DNA of 64,000 nucleotides from Cyrtodaria siliqua. Taxonomy: Eukaryota > Mollusca > Bivalvia > Adapedonta > Hiatellidae. The notes under the pieces were generated by a model that saw only the letters and a program-made list of their open reading frames with translations, was not told the origin of the DNA and did not search any database. The position numbers and the translations under genes are program-made. This document shows, in pieces, positions 1 through 11,261 of this stretch (the stretch's first letter is position 1; every line of letters begins with the position of its first letter). The stretch is taken from assembly GCA_037043455.1 (NCBI GenBank), contig JAWPHD010003267.1, positions 1 through 64,000 on the forward strand, given 5' to 3'.

Positions 1-310
1 AAATTTAGTTCAGCTAGGACAAGAAATGTAAGAGATATAGACCTGTAAACACAGCTTACACGCAAATTTTGATGTGAAATAGACATATTTTAAGGGCTTA
101 AAATCAGAATTTGAGTTCCATGGGAGCCCAGGGTTTACAGGAACCAAAATTGCTTATGCAGCCCTTAAGATAATGCTATAAGGAAGCCCATGAACAAATT
201 TGATTGTGCTAGGATAAGAAATGTAAGAGATATAGACTTGTAAACACAGCTTACACGCAAACCATGATGTGGGACGCCGACGCCGACGCAGACGCCGGGG
301 TTATTACATA
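1..310. repeat. Tandem repeat (195-bp spacing) ending in GACGCC tract
   Basis: A block of about 65 bp at 13-77 (GCTAGGACAAGAAATG and following) recurs at 208-270 with only a few changes. The second copy runs into a GACGCC-type hexamer tract at 276-298, followed by an imperfect inverted repeat (AGCTCTCTTATTC / GAATAGTCGAGCT) at about 311-339. This looks like the end of a dispersed repeat. The 62-aa arginine-rich frame across it is a by-product of the hexamer. Confidence 0.7.
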
Positions 311-420
311 AGCTCTCTTATTCTTCGAATAGTCGAGCTAAAAAGTATAATTTCTACAATTATCTGCGATGTTATTTTTGTCAATAAGAGCAAGGTAATG
401 CTTATCTGTGTATCGTTATT

Positions 421-473
421 TTATTACGATACAGTCCCAACAATACGATACGTGTGAAATAAAGTCGCGCTAT
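421..473. repeat. Direct repeat, copy 1 (partner at 2441-2493)
   Basis: About 50 bp starting TTATTACGATACAGTCCCAA recurs almost unchanged at 2441-2493, 2 kb downstream. It may be part of a dispersed element or a short segmental duplication. No coding content is seen. Confidence 0.75.
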
Positions 474-837
474 AATCGTATCTCGATTAATCATTGCACC
501 CCTATATTTTGGGGTAGTACGTATATGTATGTGAAGTTACTACGTATATGTATGTGAAGTTTCATAAACATAGGTCAAACATTTTTTTTTGTTGTGGCCA
601 GTTATGAGTTTGCATATAGGATTTCCCTAAGCTACCTGCAACATTCTTTTTAATATTTCTTTCCATATAACCCAACTACTCACCAAGTTGCTTCAACTTC
701 TCAATCCTAACTGAAGTTAAGTATTGCCCGGAAACCATTTTTCTTTCACTTTTTTTTTTTACACCACACAACATGTACGCATAAAACTCACCAAAGAGAA
801 AAATATCAGACATTTTCTTTGTTTGTAACCTTCGAAA

Positions 838-1167
838 AAAAGAGGGCTGGCGTGGCGCAGTCAGTAGGGCGGCGGATTTGAAACGGAGGCCCCGGCTTCA
901 ATCCTCCGTGATGCCACTGAGTTTCGTCGGTGTGTTATTGGGCAAGACACTTTCCCTTAGCCTCGTCCATCGGATGGGGACGCAAACCGGGCGGTCCCGT
1001 GTATCGGTCTATCCTCCGAGCACGTTAAAGAACCATAGGAATCTATTCGATAATAAGAGTATGGCAGGTTCCCGGATTCCTTGTATCCTTCCCCTCTCTC
1101 TGGGGCGGCTCTGAATAACCTATACTGTGTTGATGAGCCGTTAAACAACATTCAATTCAATTCAATT
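838..1167 (+). mobile_element. SINE family A, near full length
   Basis: tRNA-derived SINE. The head has an A-box-like GGCGTGGCGCAGTCAGTAG and a B-box-like GGCTTCAATCC. A central block contains GGGCAAGACACTTTCCC, resembling conserved core domains of metazoan SINEs. The 3' end reads GTTGATGAGCCGTTAAAC and then an (ATTCA)n tail. It is flanked by a 10-bp direct repeat ACCTTCGAAA at 828-837 and 1168-1177, a likely target-site duplication. Open frames over it on both strands are shadows. Confidence 0.9.
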
Positions 1168-1794
1168 ACCTTCGAAATACTCTCGTTCTCCAGTGAAAAG
1201 CACATTTTTTTTTATCTGTAATATGATTCTTAGAACTGAACATTTTCAAGATTTTTTTTCAAAAAAACATATATTAGCGAAGCACATATTTGCTTTAGCA
1301 TTTATTTGTTATTAGTGCAGTGTTTTAATCAGCTGATGTTAATAATTCCTATTTAAGGGATTCAAACCGGGAGCCGAAACTGATATTTTACATTTGTGTC
1401 ATTTCGGATAATATTCGTTTGGACAATTTTATCTCAACAGATTCTGTTTTGGAGCTAACAATACAGGTAATGTATACTACTTACATAGTTTGTATGCAGA
1501 CGTTTTTGCAGATACGGCATATTGTGGCTATAATCAGTCTGGTAAATTAAAATATAAATTGTAAGTAGATGCAGATATTTTATTGTCATTGGTTTTCGCT
1601 GTAACGTCAAGGGTTACACATATCGACATTCGACTGCTCGGTCATTAGTTTCTGATCAGCCACGTTTCGAACGAAAAGTGTGAATCTTTACTCGTAGCCT
1701 TCTGTTGGAGTCTTTGACCACACTGGGAATTGATCCCAACCCAACAAAGAATGGGCCACTGCAGATTCCTTTGGAGACAGAGAAGAATCCCCCC
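1168..1794. other. No gene seen; possible tRNA-like SINE head on minus strand
   Basis: AT-rich DNA without supported coding sequence. At about 1720-1745 the minus strand reads GGGTTGGGATCAATTCCCAG, a B-box-like string similar to one at 26030-26055, so a degenerate SINE head may lie here. Confidence 0.4.
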
Positions 1795-2112
1795 AAATTC
1801 ATGTTCATTTTATCATTTTTTGTTTATGTTCATTAAAGGTCTTCATCATGATCCCTGTATTGTTTCAGGTGCCATCTCGCTCACATCAAAAGAGCAGTGG
1901 CAGTAAAACAATAAACATGGCTCCAGCGTAAATGGAGTTTCTATGATAGAATTTGCAGCAACTCTTCAGTTCAGGGTGAGAAGGTTCTAGGCCCAATTTT
2001 CCATTTTTTATCTCGATGTACATGGAGGATGAGCCTGGCATGTTCATGCCTGTTAGGCGCCATATAACCTTTCATGTGTTGGTGCGCCTTAAAACCAAAT
2101 TCAATTTAATTT
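1795..2112 (+). repeat. Short interspersed repeat family H, copy 1
   Basis: Shares several blocks with 6571-6775, including ATAGAATTTGCAGCAACTC, AGAAGGTTCTAGGCC and GGATGAGCCTGGCATGTTCA. It ends GCGCCATATAACC, GTTGGTGCGCCTTAAAACC and an ATTCAATTTAATT tail. That 3' end resembles SINE family B and the I-like LINE of this window. The head is not recognised, so it is called SINE-like rather than SINE. Confidence 0.65.
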
Positions 2113-4140
2113 GGCACACATATACTACATTATTATAGGACCTGAACACCTGGATAGAGTTTTGATGAATGGTTTTAAAGGCATTTTCTGTAGTTTTCCA
2201 TGCGCAGCTTTTTTGGGCGACTTCTCTTCTAAAACTATTGGTTGGATTTTCCTACAAATTTACAGGAATGTTGGTTTTGATGTGTAGTTGTATGTAGAGT
2301 TGTCTTTTTTTTTTTTTAATTTCCTTTTTAATTTTTTTTTATTTAATTTTTGTTTACATTTTTTTTATTGCCTTTATTTAAATAAAGGCCTATTATTAAA
2401 TACACAAAATAGGAAAAATATAGCATTTTGTAAAAATTATTTATTACGATACAGTCCCAACAATACGATACGTGTGAAAGAAAGTCGTGCTATTAAAAAT
2501 AAGTGCCTAGGAAGTTTGAACAAATTCTGTTATTAGGAACATAACAAAAAAGGAAAATATACCATTTCTATATAATTTCATACAAAACTTGGCCTTTTTG
2601 AATAGGGGTAGGGTTTCAAAAAAAATTCTAAACAAGCATGGGGACCTATCATTTTTATTGCACATTTTGTTTTTATATATGTTAAACTATGTGCTTAGAA
2701 AGTTTAAACTAATTCTATTATTGGAAACATATAAAAGAAAAAAAGGAAATTGGCTAATTTGTGCATAAATTGTGGTAATGGTCTCAACAGATTTTGTAAA
2801 ATAATATAGGTTTTACATAAAGATGAGCTTTAAATGTTATTGAAATTAAATGTTCTTTTAGCAGAATTGTGAGCAATGAATAAATGATTAGACTTCAAAA
2901 ATGTCTTATTTAGCTATTTCATGGACTTTCATTACAAATTATTTTTTAAAATTTTAACAATCATGGACAAAAGTTTAAAGAAAATCCGTTATGCAGAAAA
3001 AACTATAGAAAATGTCTTTAAGTGTAATTTTGCTTTTATTTGGCAGGTTAGTGTCTTTAAATGTAACTTGGGAAATGGCACTTTATTATCATTAAAGCCA
3101 AACACAAATATATATTAACAATTTTTAAATTTGTTATTAGGTCGGTGAAATCCACTAATAAAGACTGAGATTTTTTTAAAAAAAAACCCATTTATTTTAG
3201 AGCAATACAGGATTTGTGCACACACTAAATCATTTTGAATTGCTCAAAGTGTTAGATTCAACTATGTTTCACATTTCTGTTATTTTTGAAGCAAAAGCTT
3301 ATTAATGTGTGTGTTTTTACCCTTTTGTTTTGTATTTTTTTAAAATTAAAATAAACAATTGATCTCAGAAGTGCAGACAATTTAAACAATTTAATATCAA
3401 TATCTAACTGTTGAAGAGATAATATGACCCAGGGCCCTATATATCTATTTTCATTCCAGCATGATCTCACCAGTGGCATATATGATTCAATACCCCATGC
3501 TGTCAATCACTGGCACTTGGTGCTGCTCTATTAGTGGTTTATGGTGTGTCCCTGTTATGTAATCAGCTTATTAGTTATAAAATTCATGGCAACCTTCTGT
3601 GATACCGGCTTCGTGTTACCACAGGCCTTGAAGGGGTTCAAAAAGGGTAATTGATAAGACACAACTGTATTTAATACAGCACAGGATATAAGGCAGTAAA
3701 AAACACTTGAATTATATATAATACATGAATAAAATATTATTAAATAGACCAACTGATGCAAGTATATATTTTATATCTTTTTGTATATTTTAATACTTGG
3801 TTTGTGATTATAATATGCCTTGACTTTTAAAAGTACTACCATAACCATAGATTGTTAATCCAGTAATATTGATAATTTACTTGCAAAAAAAAGGTAATGC
3901 ATATTTTACCAAGGTGTTTACATTTCAATTTCTATTATTCTACCAAAGTTTGAAATGTATTAGTGGTTGAAAATAATCAAAATTATGCAAACACTATTCA
4001 ACTTACAGCAAATATGCAAGTTAGATAAATGCAGAAAAAACTATTTTGCAATTAAACAAAATCAAGATTGCCATGTGTTCGTTTTATTTAAAAATTACCT
4101 TCAGCTTTCATAATTGAAGAAATTCAAAAGGCGGATCCTC
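2113..4140. other. No gene seen; AT-rich non-coding DNA
   Basis: Long homopolymer-rich AT stretches (for example 2305-2390). The only recognisable element is the second copy of the 50-bp direct repeat at 2441-2493. Open frames here are short and of low complexity. Confidence 0.6.
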
Positions 4141-4142
4141 TG

Positions 4143-4316
4143 CAGGGGCATACGCACGTACGCACGTGCGTACAGGCTATTAAAGAAGCAAAAATATAAA
4201 AATGGCTAAAAATGCGAAATATGCAATAAAAACTGAAGGTATAGCGGGGTTAGGCACATTTGTGAATCCAAAACTCGATGGTGCTTATACCTAAATTAGC
4301 CCCAGGAACGCCCCTG
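4143..4316. mobile_element. Short hAT-like non-autonomous element (candidate)
   Basis: Bounded by CAGGGGC at 4143 and GCCCCTG ending at 4316, an inverted terminal pair typical of hAT-like elements. Inside is a TACGCACGTACGC run and AAATATGCAATAAAAACTG, both also found in the element at 49071-49405. No convincing 8-bp target duplication is seen, so the call is tentative. Confidence 0.45.
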
Positions 4317-4410
4317 CTCTTTCATGGTTAACAGTGTATACTATTGCGAACGAGATACGAGACTACGGGTTATATTATAATAAAAAAAAGTGAATAGTAA
4401 ACATAGAGAT

Positions 4411-4878
4411 ATTATTTAACTGCTGGGATCGATTATAGGGAAATAGGAGATGGTAGCCGTATGGTTCTTTTCACGAACGAGCGTATGCGAGTGAGTGAAC
4501 ACAATAATTGAAATTGAATGTTGTTTAACGGCTCATCAACACAGTATAGGTTATTTAGAGCCACCCCAGAGAGAGGGGAACGATACATAGGAATCCGGGA
4601 ACCGTGCCCTACTCTTATTATCGAATAGATGTCTATGGTTTTTCAACTTGCTCGGAGGATAGACCGATACAAGGGACCGCCCGGTTTACGTCCCCATCCG
4701 ACGGACGAGGCTAATGGAAAGTGTCTTGCCCAAGAACACACCGACGAAACTCAGTGGCACTACGGAGGATTGAACCCGGAGCCTCCGGTTACAAGTGAAA
4801 AAAACACAGAACGAAACACGTCTACCATCGAGTGATGGTGATGTATTTCCCTATAATCGAACACAGCAGTTAAATAAT
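4411..4878. mobile_element. Inverted-repeat element split by a SINE
   Basis: The left arm (about 4411-4456) contains ATTATTTAACTGCTG and CGATTATAGGGAAATA. Its reverse complement (TATTTCCCTATAATCG, CAGCAGTTAAATAAT) lies at 4844-4878. The SINE at 4507-4794 sits between the arms. This is most simply a foldback or MITE-type element hit by a later SINE insertion. Confidence 0.65.
4507..4794 (-). mobile_element. SINE family A, head-truncated
   Basis: Minus-strand copy of the family described at 838-1167: ATTGAATG tail side, TTTAACGGCTCATCAACACAG, AAAGTGTCTTGCCC core, then GGATTGAACCCGGAG (reverse of the B box). It stops at GGTTACAA, so the A-box half of the head is missing. Confidence 0.9.
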
Positions 4879-5014
4879 CTGTTTATTACATTTTAAATCA
4901 TCTGTGCATGATTTTATCCGAAATTCTTCGCTTTATTGAACGCTATCGGCAGATAACTCAGTGTCACAGTTAGTTACTTTTGTGTTCGGAGTTAGTTAAT
5001 AGTATTTAGCTATT

Positions 5015-5310
5015 ATGAATATTCTTTCACTGAGAAATCCCAATCTTTCACCGATGCAAATGTTTACAATAAATATTTATCTTTGCCAAGAAGGTAATTT
5101 CACGGTGGTGATTATAAGACAAAGCCTAAAAAGAGGTGATGAAAATGCCTCTTTTGAGATATCAGCTGAAATTTTGAATTTTTCAAATAAAAAATGGTGT
5201 TTAGCTATTGCAAACGAAATACGAAGTACGGGTTATATTAGGCATTAATAATAACGAAAAATGAATAGTAGACATATTTATCTTTGTCAAGAAGGAAATT
5301 TTGTGATGTT
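5015..5310. repeat. Approximate 200-bp tandem repeat
   Basis: TATTTATCTTTGYCAAGAAGG occurs at about 5075 and 5276. ACGGGTTATATTA next to GTGAATAGTA/ATGAATAGTA occurs at about 4366 and 5228. The 77-aa frame at 5015-5248 lies wholly in this repeat and has no recognisable domain. Confidence 0.5.
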
Positions 5311-5504
5311 GATTATTTTAACTTTTCAAATGTAACGTATACATGCTTACGATCGATTTACATGTATCGATAAAATTGGAAATGGCGGTGTTCTAGCGCG
5401 ACAACATAAATTGATAAACTAGAGTGCTTATGAATCCGTGTCTCCTCCCTGTATACTTACTCCCTGGTTGTACTGGTTAATACAGAACTTATCTATTTAC
5501 TTAA

Positions 5505-5604
5505 TACCGATAAACTTGATAAAGTAAAACAATTAGGAACAGCAACATGATTATACCAATAAACTTGATAAATTAAAACAGTTAGGAACAACAACATGAT
5601 TATA
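5505..5604. repeat. 50-bp tandem duplication
   Basis: Two adjacent copies of an approximately 50-bp unit ending CAACATGATTATA (5505-5555 and 5556-5604), differing by a few substitutions and a short indel. Confidence 0.85.
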
Positions 5605-6370
5605 ATTGAGTGATCTTTAGTTTCATTACAGTTTGTCATTTTTCTTTTTAAAATTAATTCATAGTGGTATTTTTCCATTATTTATTTTTGGTATTGCACC
5701 CAATGCAACATTGTACATATCCATTGATAAAACGAAGAAGTCAAAACTTAATGTTCTCAAAACTTAAATTTAATTGTCGATAAAATCATTTAGAAACCAA
5801 GCAAATTATTCTGTTTTGCAGAAAATATATAGTTTTATGTTAGAATATACAACTTTATTAAAGATAATTTATGGTAGGCAATAAGAAAGGACTTATGCAT
5901 GGTAGACAATACACAACAATGTCATTAAGCATCAGTTGATAAAATATTATATTTCAAATAAATTATACATAGATTGAGAATAGTTCGGCAATTTCCAGGT
6001 TTCTCCTTTCATGTTGTTTGTTTACTAATATGCTCATATTTAATAAGTTATTAACACTCCTTCAATATAAGAGGAAACTATTTACTATTCCATTTTTGAA
6101 AGATGCAGCATGCACATGAAATCCCATAAAATAGGCAAATGCAATAAACAGATAAAGAAATGAAAATATATTCTGGATAAAACTTGCATATATTAAATAA
6201 CAAAGTTTTATAAATAGTCGACTTGATTCATAATATAAACCTCATCTTCTATATATATTCTATATATATGTAGTAAATTATGAAATGAAGCTTGATTAAA
6301 AATAGATTATTTGAATGTAAAATACTGGGATTTAATTTTATCTACATGTATGGTTTTTAACACTTCAATT
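5605..6370. other. No gene seen
   Basis: AT-rich sequence with no coding frame or repeat that I can support, apart from short TA runs near 6250. Confidence 0.5.
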
Positions 6371-6568
6371 TGAATTGAATTGCATGTTGTTCAACTTCTC
6401 ATCAGCACATTAAAGGTTATTTAGAGCTGCCCCGGATACAGGGGACAGATATGTACGAATCCAGGAACCAGTCCTACTCTTAGTTAGTATTGAATAGATT
6501 TATATGGTTCTTTAACATGCTATGAGGATTCATTCTGATACATGGGAAAGCCCGGTTTACATCCCCAC
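6371..6568 (-). mobile_element. SINE family A fragment
   Basis: Diverged minus-strand copy covering the tail and body only (TTGAATTGCATGTTGTTCAAC, TTATTTAGAGCTGCCCCGG, CCCGGTTTACATCCCCA). It lacks the core and the tRNA head. It abuts repeat family H at 6571. Confidence 0.8.
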
Positions 6569-6570
6569 TT

Positions 6571-6775
6571 CGTGTACATTTTGTCATTTTTTATCATGCT
6601 CATTCAAGGTCTTCTTCATGACACCGTATATGCAAATGTGGAAACGTGGCAATAGAATTTGCAGCAACTCTGCAGTTCTGCAGATTAGAAGGTTCTAGGC
6701 CGATTCTCCATATTTTTATCTAGATGTAAATGGAGGATGAGCCTGGCATGTTCATTCCTGTCTGGCGCCATAATG
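6571..6775 (+). repeat. Short interspersed repeat family H, copy 2
   Basis: Aligns by eye with 1795-2090: TTTGTCATTTTTTATCATG, AAGGTCTTCTTCATGA, AATTTGCAGCAACTC, GAGCCTGGCATGTTCATT, TGGCGCCATAA. The 3' tail is cut off where the LINE begins. Confidence 0.65.
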
Positions 6776-6789
6776 CTGTTCTAACTAAA

Positions 6790-8126
6790 GTTCTTAAACC
6801 ATGAACGAACAGTTTTGTGCTACTCAGTTATTGGAGTATCTTGATGACTGGTCAGAGGCTATTGATAGCGGTGAAGTTGTCGATGTCATTTATCTGGATT
6901 TCAAAGCGGCCTTCGACAAAGTACCCCATCAAAGGTTAATGAGTAAGGTTAAATCTATGGGTATAACTGGTAAACTTTATGACTGGATAGAGGACGTTTT
7001 AGCAAATAGAAAACAGAGGGTGATGGTCAATGGGCAGGTCTCAGAACTCAGGGATGTCACAAGCGGTGTTCCCCAGGGCAGTGTTCTTGGGTCTGTTTTG
7101 TTTCTTATTTATATCAATGACCTCCCAGACGCCATGTCCTGCACCGCCAAACCTTTTGCTGACGATACTAAACTGTATACATGCATAAATAGCCCACAAC
7201 GTGAGATAGACCTACAAGACAGTATCTTCACTGCATGTGAATGGGCTAAAAAATGGCAAATGATATTTAATGCTAAAAAGTGCAAACACCTACATGGTAA
7301 TACTGATGATGAATACAATGTATTTTATATCAAGGATAATTCGAAAAAAATAGAAGAAATTACCAAGGTAATACATGAAAAAGACTTGGGAGTAACATTT
7401 GACACAAAATTGAAGTTCTCCTATCATATAAGTGGTAAAGTATCTAAGGCCAATAGAAACCTTGGTCTAATATATAAAACTTTCACATACATGGATAGAG
7501 AAATGTTTCTGTGTTTATATAAGTCCCTTGTTAGACCACACCTTGAATAAGCTACGGTGGTTTGGTCTCCATACCTAAAAAAGGATATAATTGCTATAGA
7601 AAATGTCCAAAAAAGAGCGACTAGAATGGTGGAAAACCTCAGTAACTTTCCGTACCATGCAAGACTCACTATGCTAGGGCTACCAACCCTTGAATATAGA
7701 AGGGAGCGGGCTGACGTAATTCAGGTTTATAAAATCTTAAATAATATCGATACAGTTGACAAAAATAAACTGTTCACTCAGGCCCCTGATCTTGGAACAA
7801 GGGGAAATTCCAAGAAACTATTTAAAAAAAGAGCAAGAATTGATATTAGGAAAAAATTATTTGCTTACAGAGTCGTAGAATCTTGGAATAATCTCTCGGA
7901 CACTGTGATTGAGGCACCCACCATCAATTCCTTTAAAAGTAGGCTAAATAAACATTGGGCAAATCATCCTAATAAATTCAGACCGAAAAAATAAAAAGGA
8001 GCCGGAAGTCCTTCACTATGAAAAGAAAAACAATCATAACCAGACTGGGAAAAACAACCATTTCTAAAAGGGCCTAAGAAACCTGTTGGTTAACACCGAC
8101 AACAGTATAAACAGTATAAACAGTTA
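6790..8126 (+). mobile_element. 5'-truncated CR1-like LINE
   Basis: Covers the 3' part of a non-LTR retrotransposon: the reverse transcriptase from just before motif A, the C-terminal domain, and a short 3' UTR. The end is a short tandem run of CAGTATAAA-type units at about 8102-8126, as is usual for CR1-type tails. No endonuclease is present. Clade assignment rests on the domain after the YxDD box (VWSPYLKKD, IENVQKRAT, LPTLEYRRERADVI) and would need phylogeny. Confidence 0.85.
6801..7994 (+). pseudogene. LINE reverse transcriptase with one nonsense codon
   Basis: One 398-codon frame interrupted once. Residues 1-249 hold RT motif A (YLDFKAAFDKVPH, around residues 31-43), motif B (SGVPQGSVLG, about 88-97) and the catalytic FADD box at about 119-122. 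A TAA at 7548-7550 follows HLE where related proteins have LEY or LEYA, so a Tyr codon probably became a stop. The same frame then continues through VVWSPYLKKD, the ENVQKRATRMVENL segment and LPTLEYRRERADVIQVYK to a natural stop at 7994. The start at 6801 is simply the first ATG after the truncation point, not a native start. Because only one lesion is visible the insertion may be fairly young, although the 5' truncation makes it inactive regardless. Confidence 0.9.
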
Positions 8127-9103
8127 AAAATTTATACTACATTTGGCACAATTAAAGCAAAAATATGATCTGCCATTTGTTTTATTTAGTTTCAGTACCT
8201 TTTCAGTATTTTTTAATATATCCAGCCAAGTTGATTTTTTCATTATTTTTGTGAAACAGATTAATCCCATGTAAACTTTAGATGTTGTAAATGCCAAATA
8301 ACAGCTCATCAGATCTTTCTCATATATGGTAACTACTTAGTGGAAGACCCACTGGCCATGAGGTATGTCATAGATCACGGGTTAATCTTTGATTAACCAA
8401 TCGGATCTGGCCAATACCTTGACTTGACCAGGGAGGAGTTTAGTTTCAAGAAGTAACATGTGGGGTTTGTCATATCAACATAATTAACTGCATAACTATT
8501 TATGGTTATAAAAAAGACCTATTTAATAGTGTATGCTTTGGACAGTGGAAATTGTTAATTCCTTCCAGCATTTTATTGGTGAGATATTGTTATTTTGTTT
8601 AGTATTCATCAGATTATCAAGCATTTTAACAATTAAAAGCAATTTTAGGTTAGGAATTATATCAAGAAAATAAGTTTTTATCCATTAAAAATTCAGCTCT
8701 ACGAACAATCTAAAATTGGAATTCCCCAAAAACAATACAAATAAAATCAATAAAAAAAAACACTTTCAAAGCTCAACCTTATTGAGAGAACTGAGTTTAT
8801 GTGGCTTTTATATGAAGATACATTAAATATTTATATTTTTAAACTACTCATAAATGTAATCTTAATGACCATTTTTGTTTGATTTATACTTTGTTAATTC
8901 ATTTCACTCAATTTCTAAGATGCTTTTTTTTCATTATGTTTTTAGAAAGTTGGGTAATTCATTTAACTCTAGAATGTTTCTAAGATATTTTAGCAAATAT
9001 TATAAATGTTTTAACATTTTAACTAAGGTAATATATTTGATATTCATAAATACTCTGGATTCAAAATTACCTATATATTTATCCGCCAAATGGCTATTAA
9101 ACT
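8127..9103. other. No gene seen
   Basis: AT-rich. A perfect short palindrome GGTTAATC-TTT-GATTAACC lies near 8380. The 104-aa frame at 8875-9189 is Phe/Tyr/Asn-rich, has no domain signature and overlaps a tandem repeat; I do not support it as a gene. Confidence 0.5.
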
Positions 9104-9185
9104 GGTTCCCTGATTACTCTGCGGTATACAACAGGGTACCAGTTGGTTTCCCGATTAGTCTAAGGTATGCAAGAGGGTACCAGTT
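9104..9185. repeat. 41-bp tandem duplication
   Basis: Two adjacent 41-bp copies (9104-9144, 9145-9185), each ending AGGGTACCAGTT, with several substitutions. Confidence 0.85.
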
Positions 9186-9490
9186 ATGACAAATAGGACG
9201 CATTCATTTTTAAAATGTCAAATGTGTACGCTTTTTTTAAATCAAACTCCTGAGCCCTCCTTGATTAACGGCAATATTTTGAAAATGGTGAATTGTTTGA
9301 AATGGCATTATTGTGTAGATTCGGGTTCAGGTCTTGGATATTTAGTAAACGCTCATTTTGTTTGAATATTAATTTTGTGAATTGAAATTGGATAAAAAAG
9401 GACACATTTCTTCTTTAAGAAATGTATACTGACTTGGATTAAAACTCCTCCTTTATTAGTAAGCAATTTTCAGAAATAACAAATCAGATA

Positions 9491-9823
9491 TACCGTATAA
9501 TTCCTAATAAGCCCCCGCCCCCCACCCCCAGGGTGTAACATTTTGAAAATTGCGACCAAAAGTACATAATTTTACTTTTAAACAGACATTATTTATTGAT
9601 TTTCTTTTCCAAAAAAACCAAAGTCTGCATATCGGTCAATCAATGCATCAGATTTTAAGTTTTCTAGTGATTTTGTATACATGTTCCATTGTGAATGAAA
9701 CAGATTAACTTGCATTTTTTGGGGTTTTAAAAATATATTTTCTGAAAAATGGTAGGGGAAAGGTGGGGTGGGAAGGGGTGGGCGTTTATTAGGGGAGTGG
9801 CATTTATTAGAGATTATACGGCA
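9491..9823. mobile_element. MITE with CCGTATAAT terminal inverted repeats
   Basis: Left end TACCGTATAATTCCTAATAA, right end TTTATTAGAGATTATACGGCA. The reverse complement of the right end matches the left over about 20 bp with mismatches, and the core CCGTATAAT is perfect. Subterminal C-rich (left) and G-rich (right) tracts extend the inverted symmetry. No coding capacity. Confidence 0.7.
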
Positions 9824-11045
9824 TTGGTATTGTTAAGAAGATGCAAATCTGGCATTTGATATCAAAAAAGCGTTTATTTTGGTCTAAAATATGTTAACTG
9901 AAAATGGTTTAACATATGAACGCGTTTTTCATTATCAAGTGTAATGTGCATATTATTAAATCTAACTGCTTCTTTAGTAATGACATGCATGGTGTTCAAA
10001 CTCATGATCTGATTATATTGGTATTGCTATTTAGAGTTGGTTACAAGTGTGTACTTTCAAGACAATTTTATTTAGATCTCAAATCTGTGTATATAGAATT
10101 GGTACAAAACAACAACAGAACGCGTCATTTATTAAAAGTTTGATACCTTTTTGAAATTAACAATTTCAATTTATTTATGGCATGATGTTCAAACTTGCGG
10201 GTTGATTCACAGACATATCAGACATATATTAATAATGTTCTTAGGCTTGGGGTTGATTATAGCATTATCATGCATTTTTCAATAGATATCTTGGCTCATT
10301 TTGAATTTAAGGAAAACTTAGCATACAAACACGTATTTTATCAATTTTAAGATGTTCGTAGAGATAACATGAAACTCACTTACCTGTATGCCTATCCATC
10401 ATTGTTTTACAATAATTTGTTTTTGAATTCCTACATTTACATTTTTAACAAATCTTAATCATTGTCTCACCAACAAGCAACAACTCAGATTTAGCACCCA
10501 TTTTATCAGGGCCCTGATGTCAATTGTCGACCCAGATTTCATATAACAATTAACATGTCGCCAGTTGTCAATCATTTATCCATTTCAACCAATCAAACCA
10601 GAACGATACCTCCGACAAACAACAGCACGTATATTAAAAGCACGTGCCGTGCAACTATGTTATATAAACTATTGTCAATATACTCCGACATCAACAATAT
10701 GGCTGAGATATCTAAGTACTGGCGACATGTCAATTAAGAGGCGCGTTCATTTCCCACACTATTATATTTTTTTACCGCCTTTCAAAAGGAAACAATATGC
10801 CAACATGATGGAATTATATTTGGTACCACACTTCAAAAGGTGACAATATGCCGACAAGGGTTTGAAAATACTACAACCACCGATTGAGCATGGCCATTAT
10901 ACGGTATAACACGAATGGATAGAAATAAGTCGATCACAGTGTTTGATCTGTTTATTTGGCATAACATGGAGGAGTAGGAAAAACAGGGTGTTACCCATTT
11001 GAGTATATGCTTAAATAACAACCGAAATGAAGTTGTTAACTCATT
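9824..11045. other. No gene seen
   Basis: Two short related motifs, TTTCAAAAGGAAACAATATGCC and CTTCAAAAGGTGACAATATGCC, lie about 50 bp apart at 10780-10850. Overlapping 60- and 92-aa frames at 10555-10843 have no domain signature. Confidence 0.45.
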
Positions 11046-11248
11046 GGCTGGCGTGGCACAGTCGGTAACGCTGCGGATTTGTAACCGGAGGCCCCGGGTT
11101 CAATCCTCCGTGGTGTCGTCGGTGTGTTCTTGGGGAAGACACTTTCCCTTAGCCTCGTCCGTCGGATGGGGACGTAATCCGGGCAGTCCCGTTTATCGGA
11201 CTATTCTCCGAGAATGTTAAAGAACCATTCAATTCAATTTTAATTACA
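11046..11248 (+). mobile_element. SINE family A with shortened 3' body
   Basis: Intact head (GGCTGGCGTGGCACAGTCGG, GGGTTCAATCCTCCG) and core (GGGGAAGACACTTTCCC). It jumps from TTAAAGAACCATT directly to the ATTCAATTTTAATT tail, missing about 120 bp of the usual 3' body. Confidence 0.88.
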
Positions 11249-11261
11249 AAAACTTTTCAGG

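Noticed and set aside
269..457. 62-aa protein with an Arg run
   Set aside because: Created by the GACGCC hexamer tract at the end of a repeat.
10555..10843. Two overlapping frames of 60 and 92 aa
   Set aside because: Different frames of the same non-coding stretch; no domain, no splice context.
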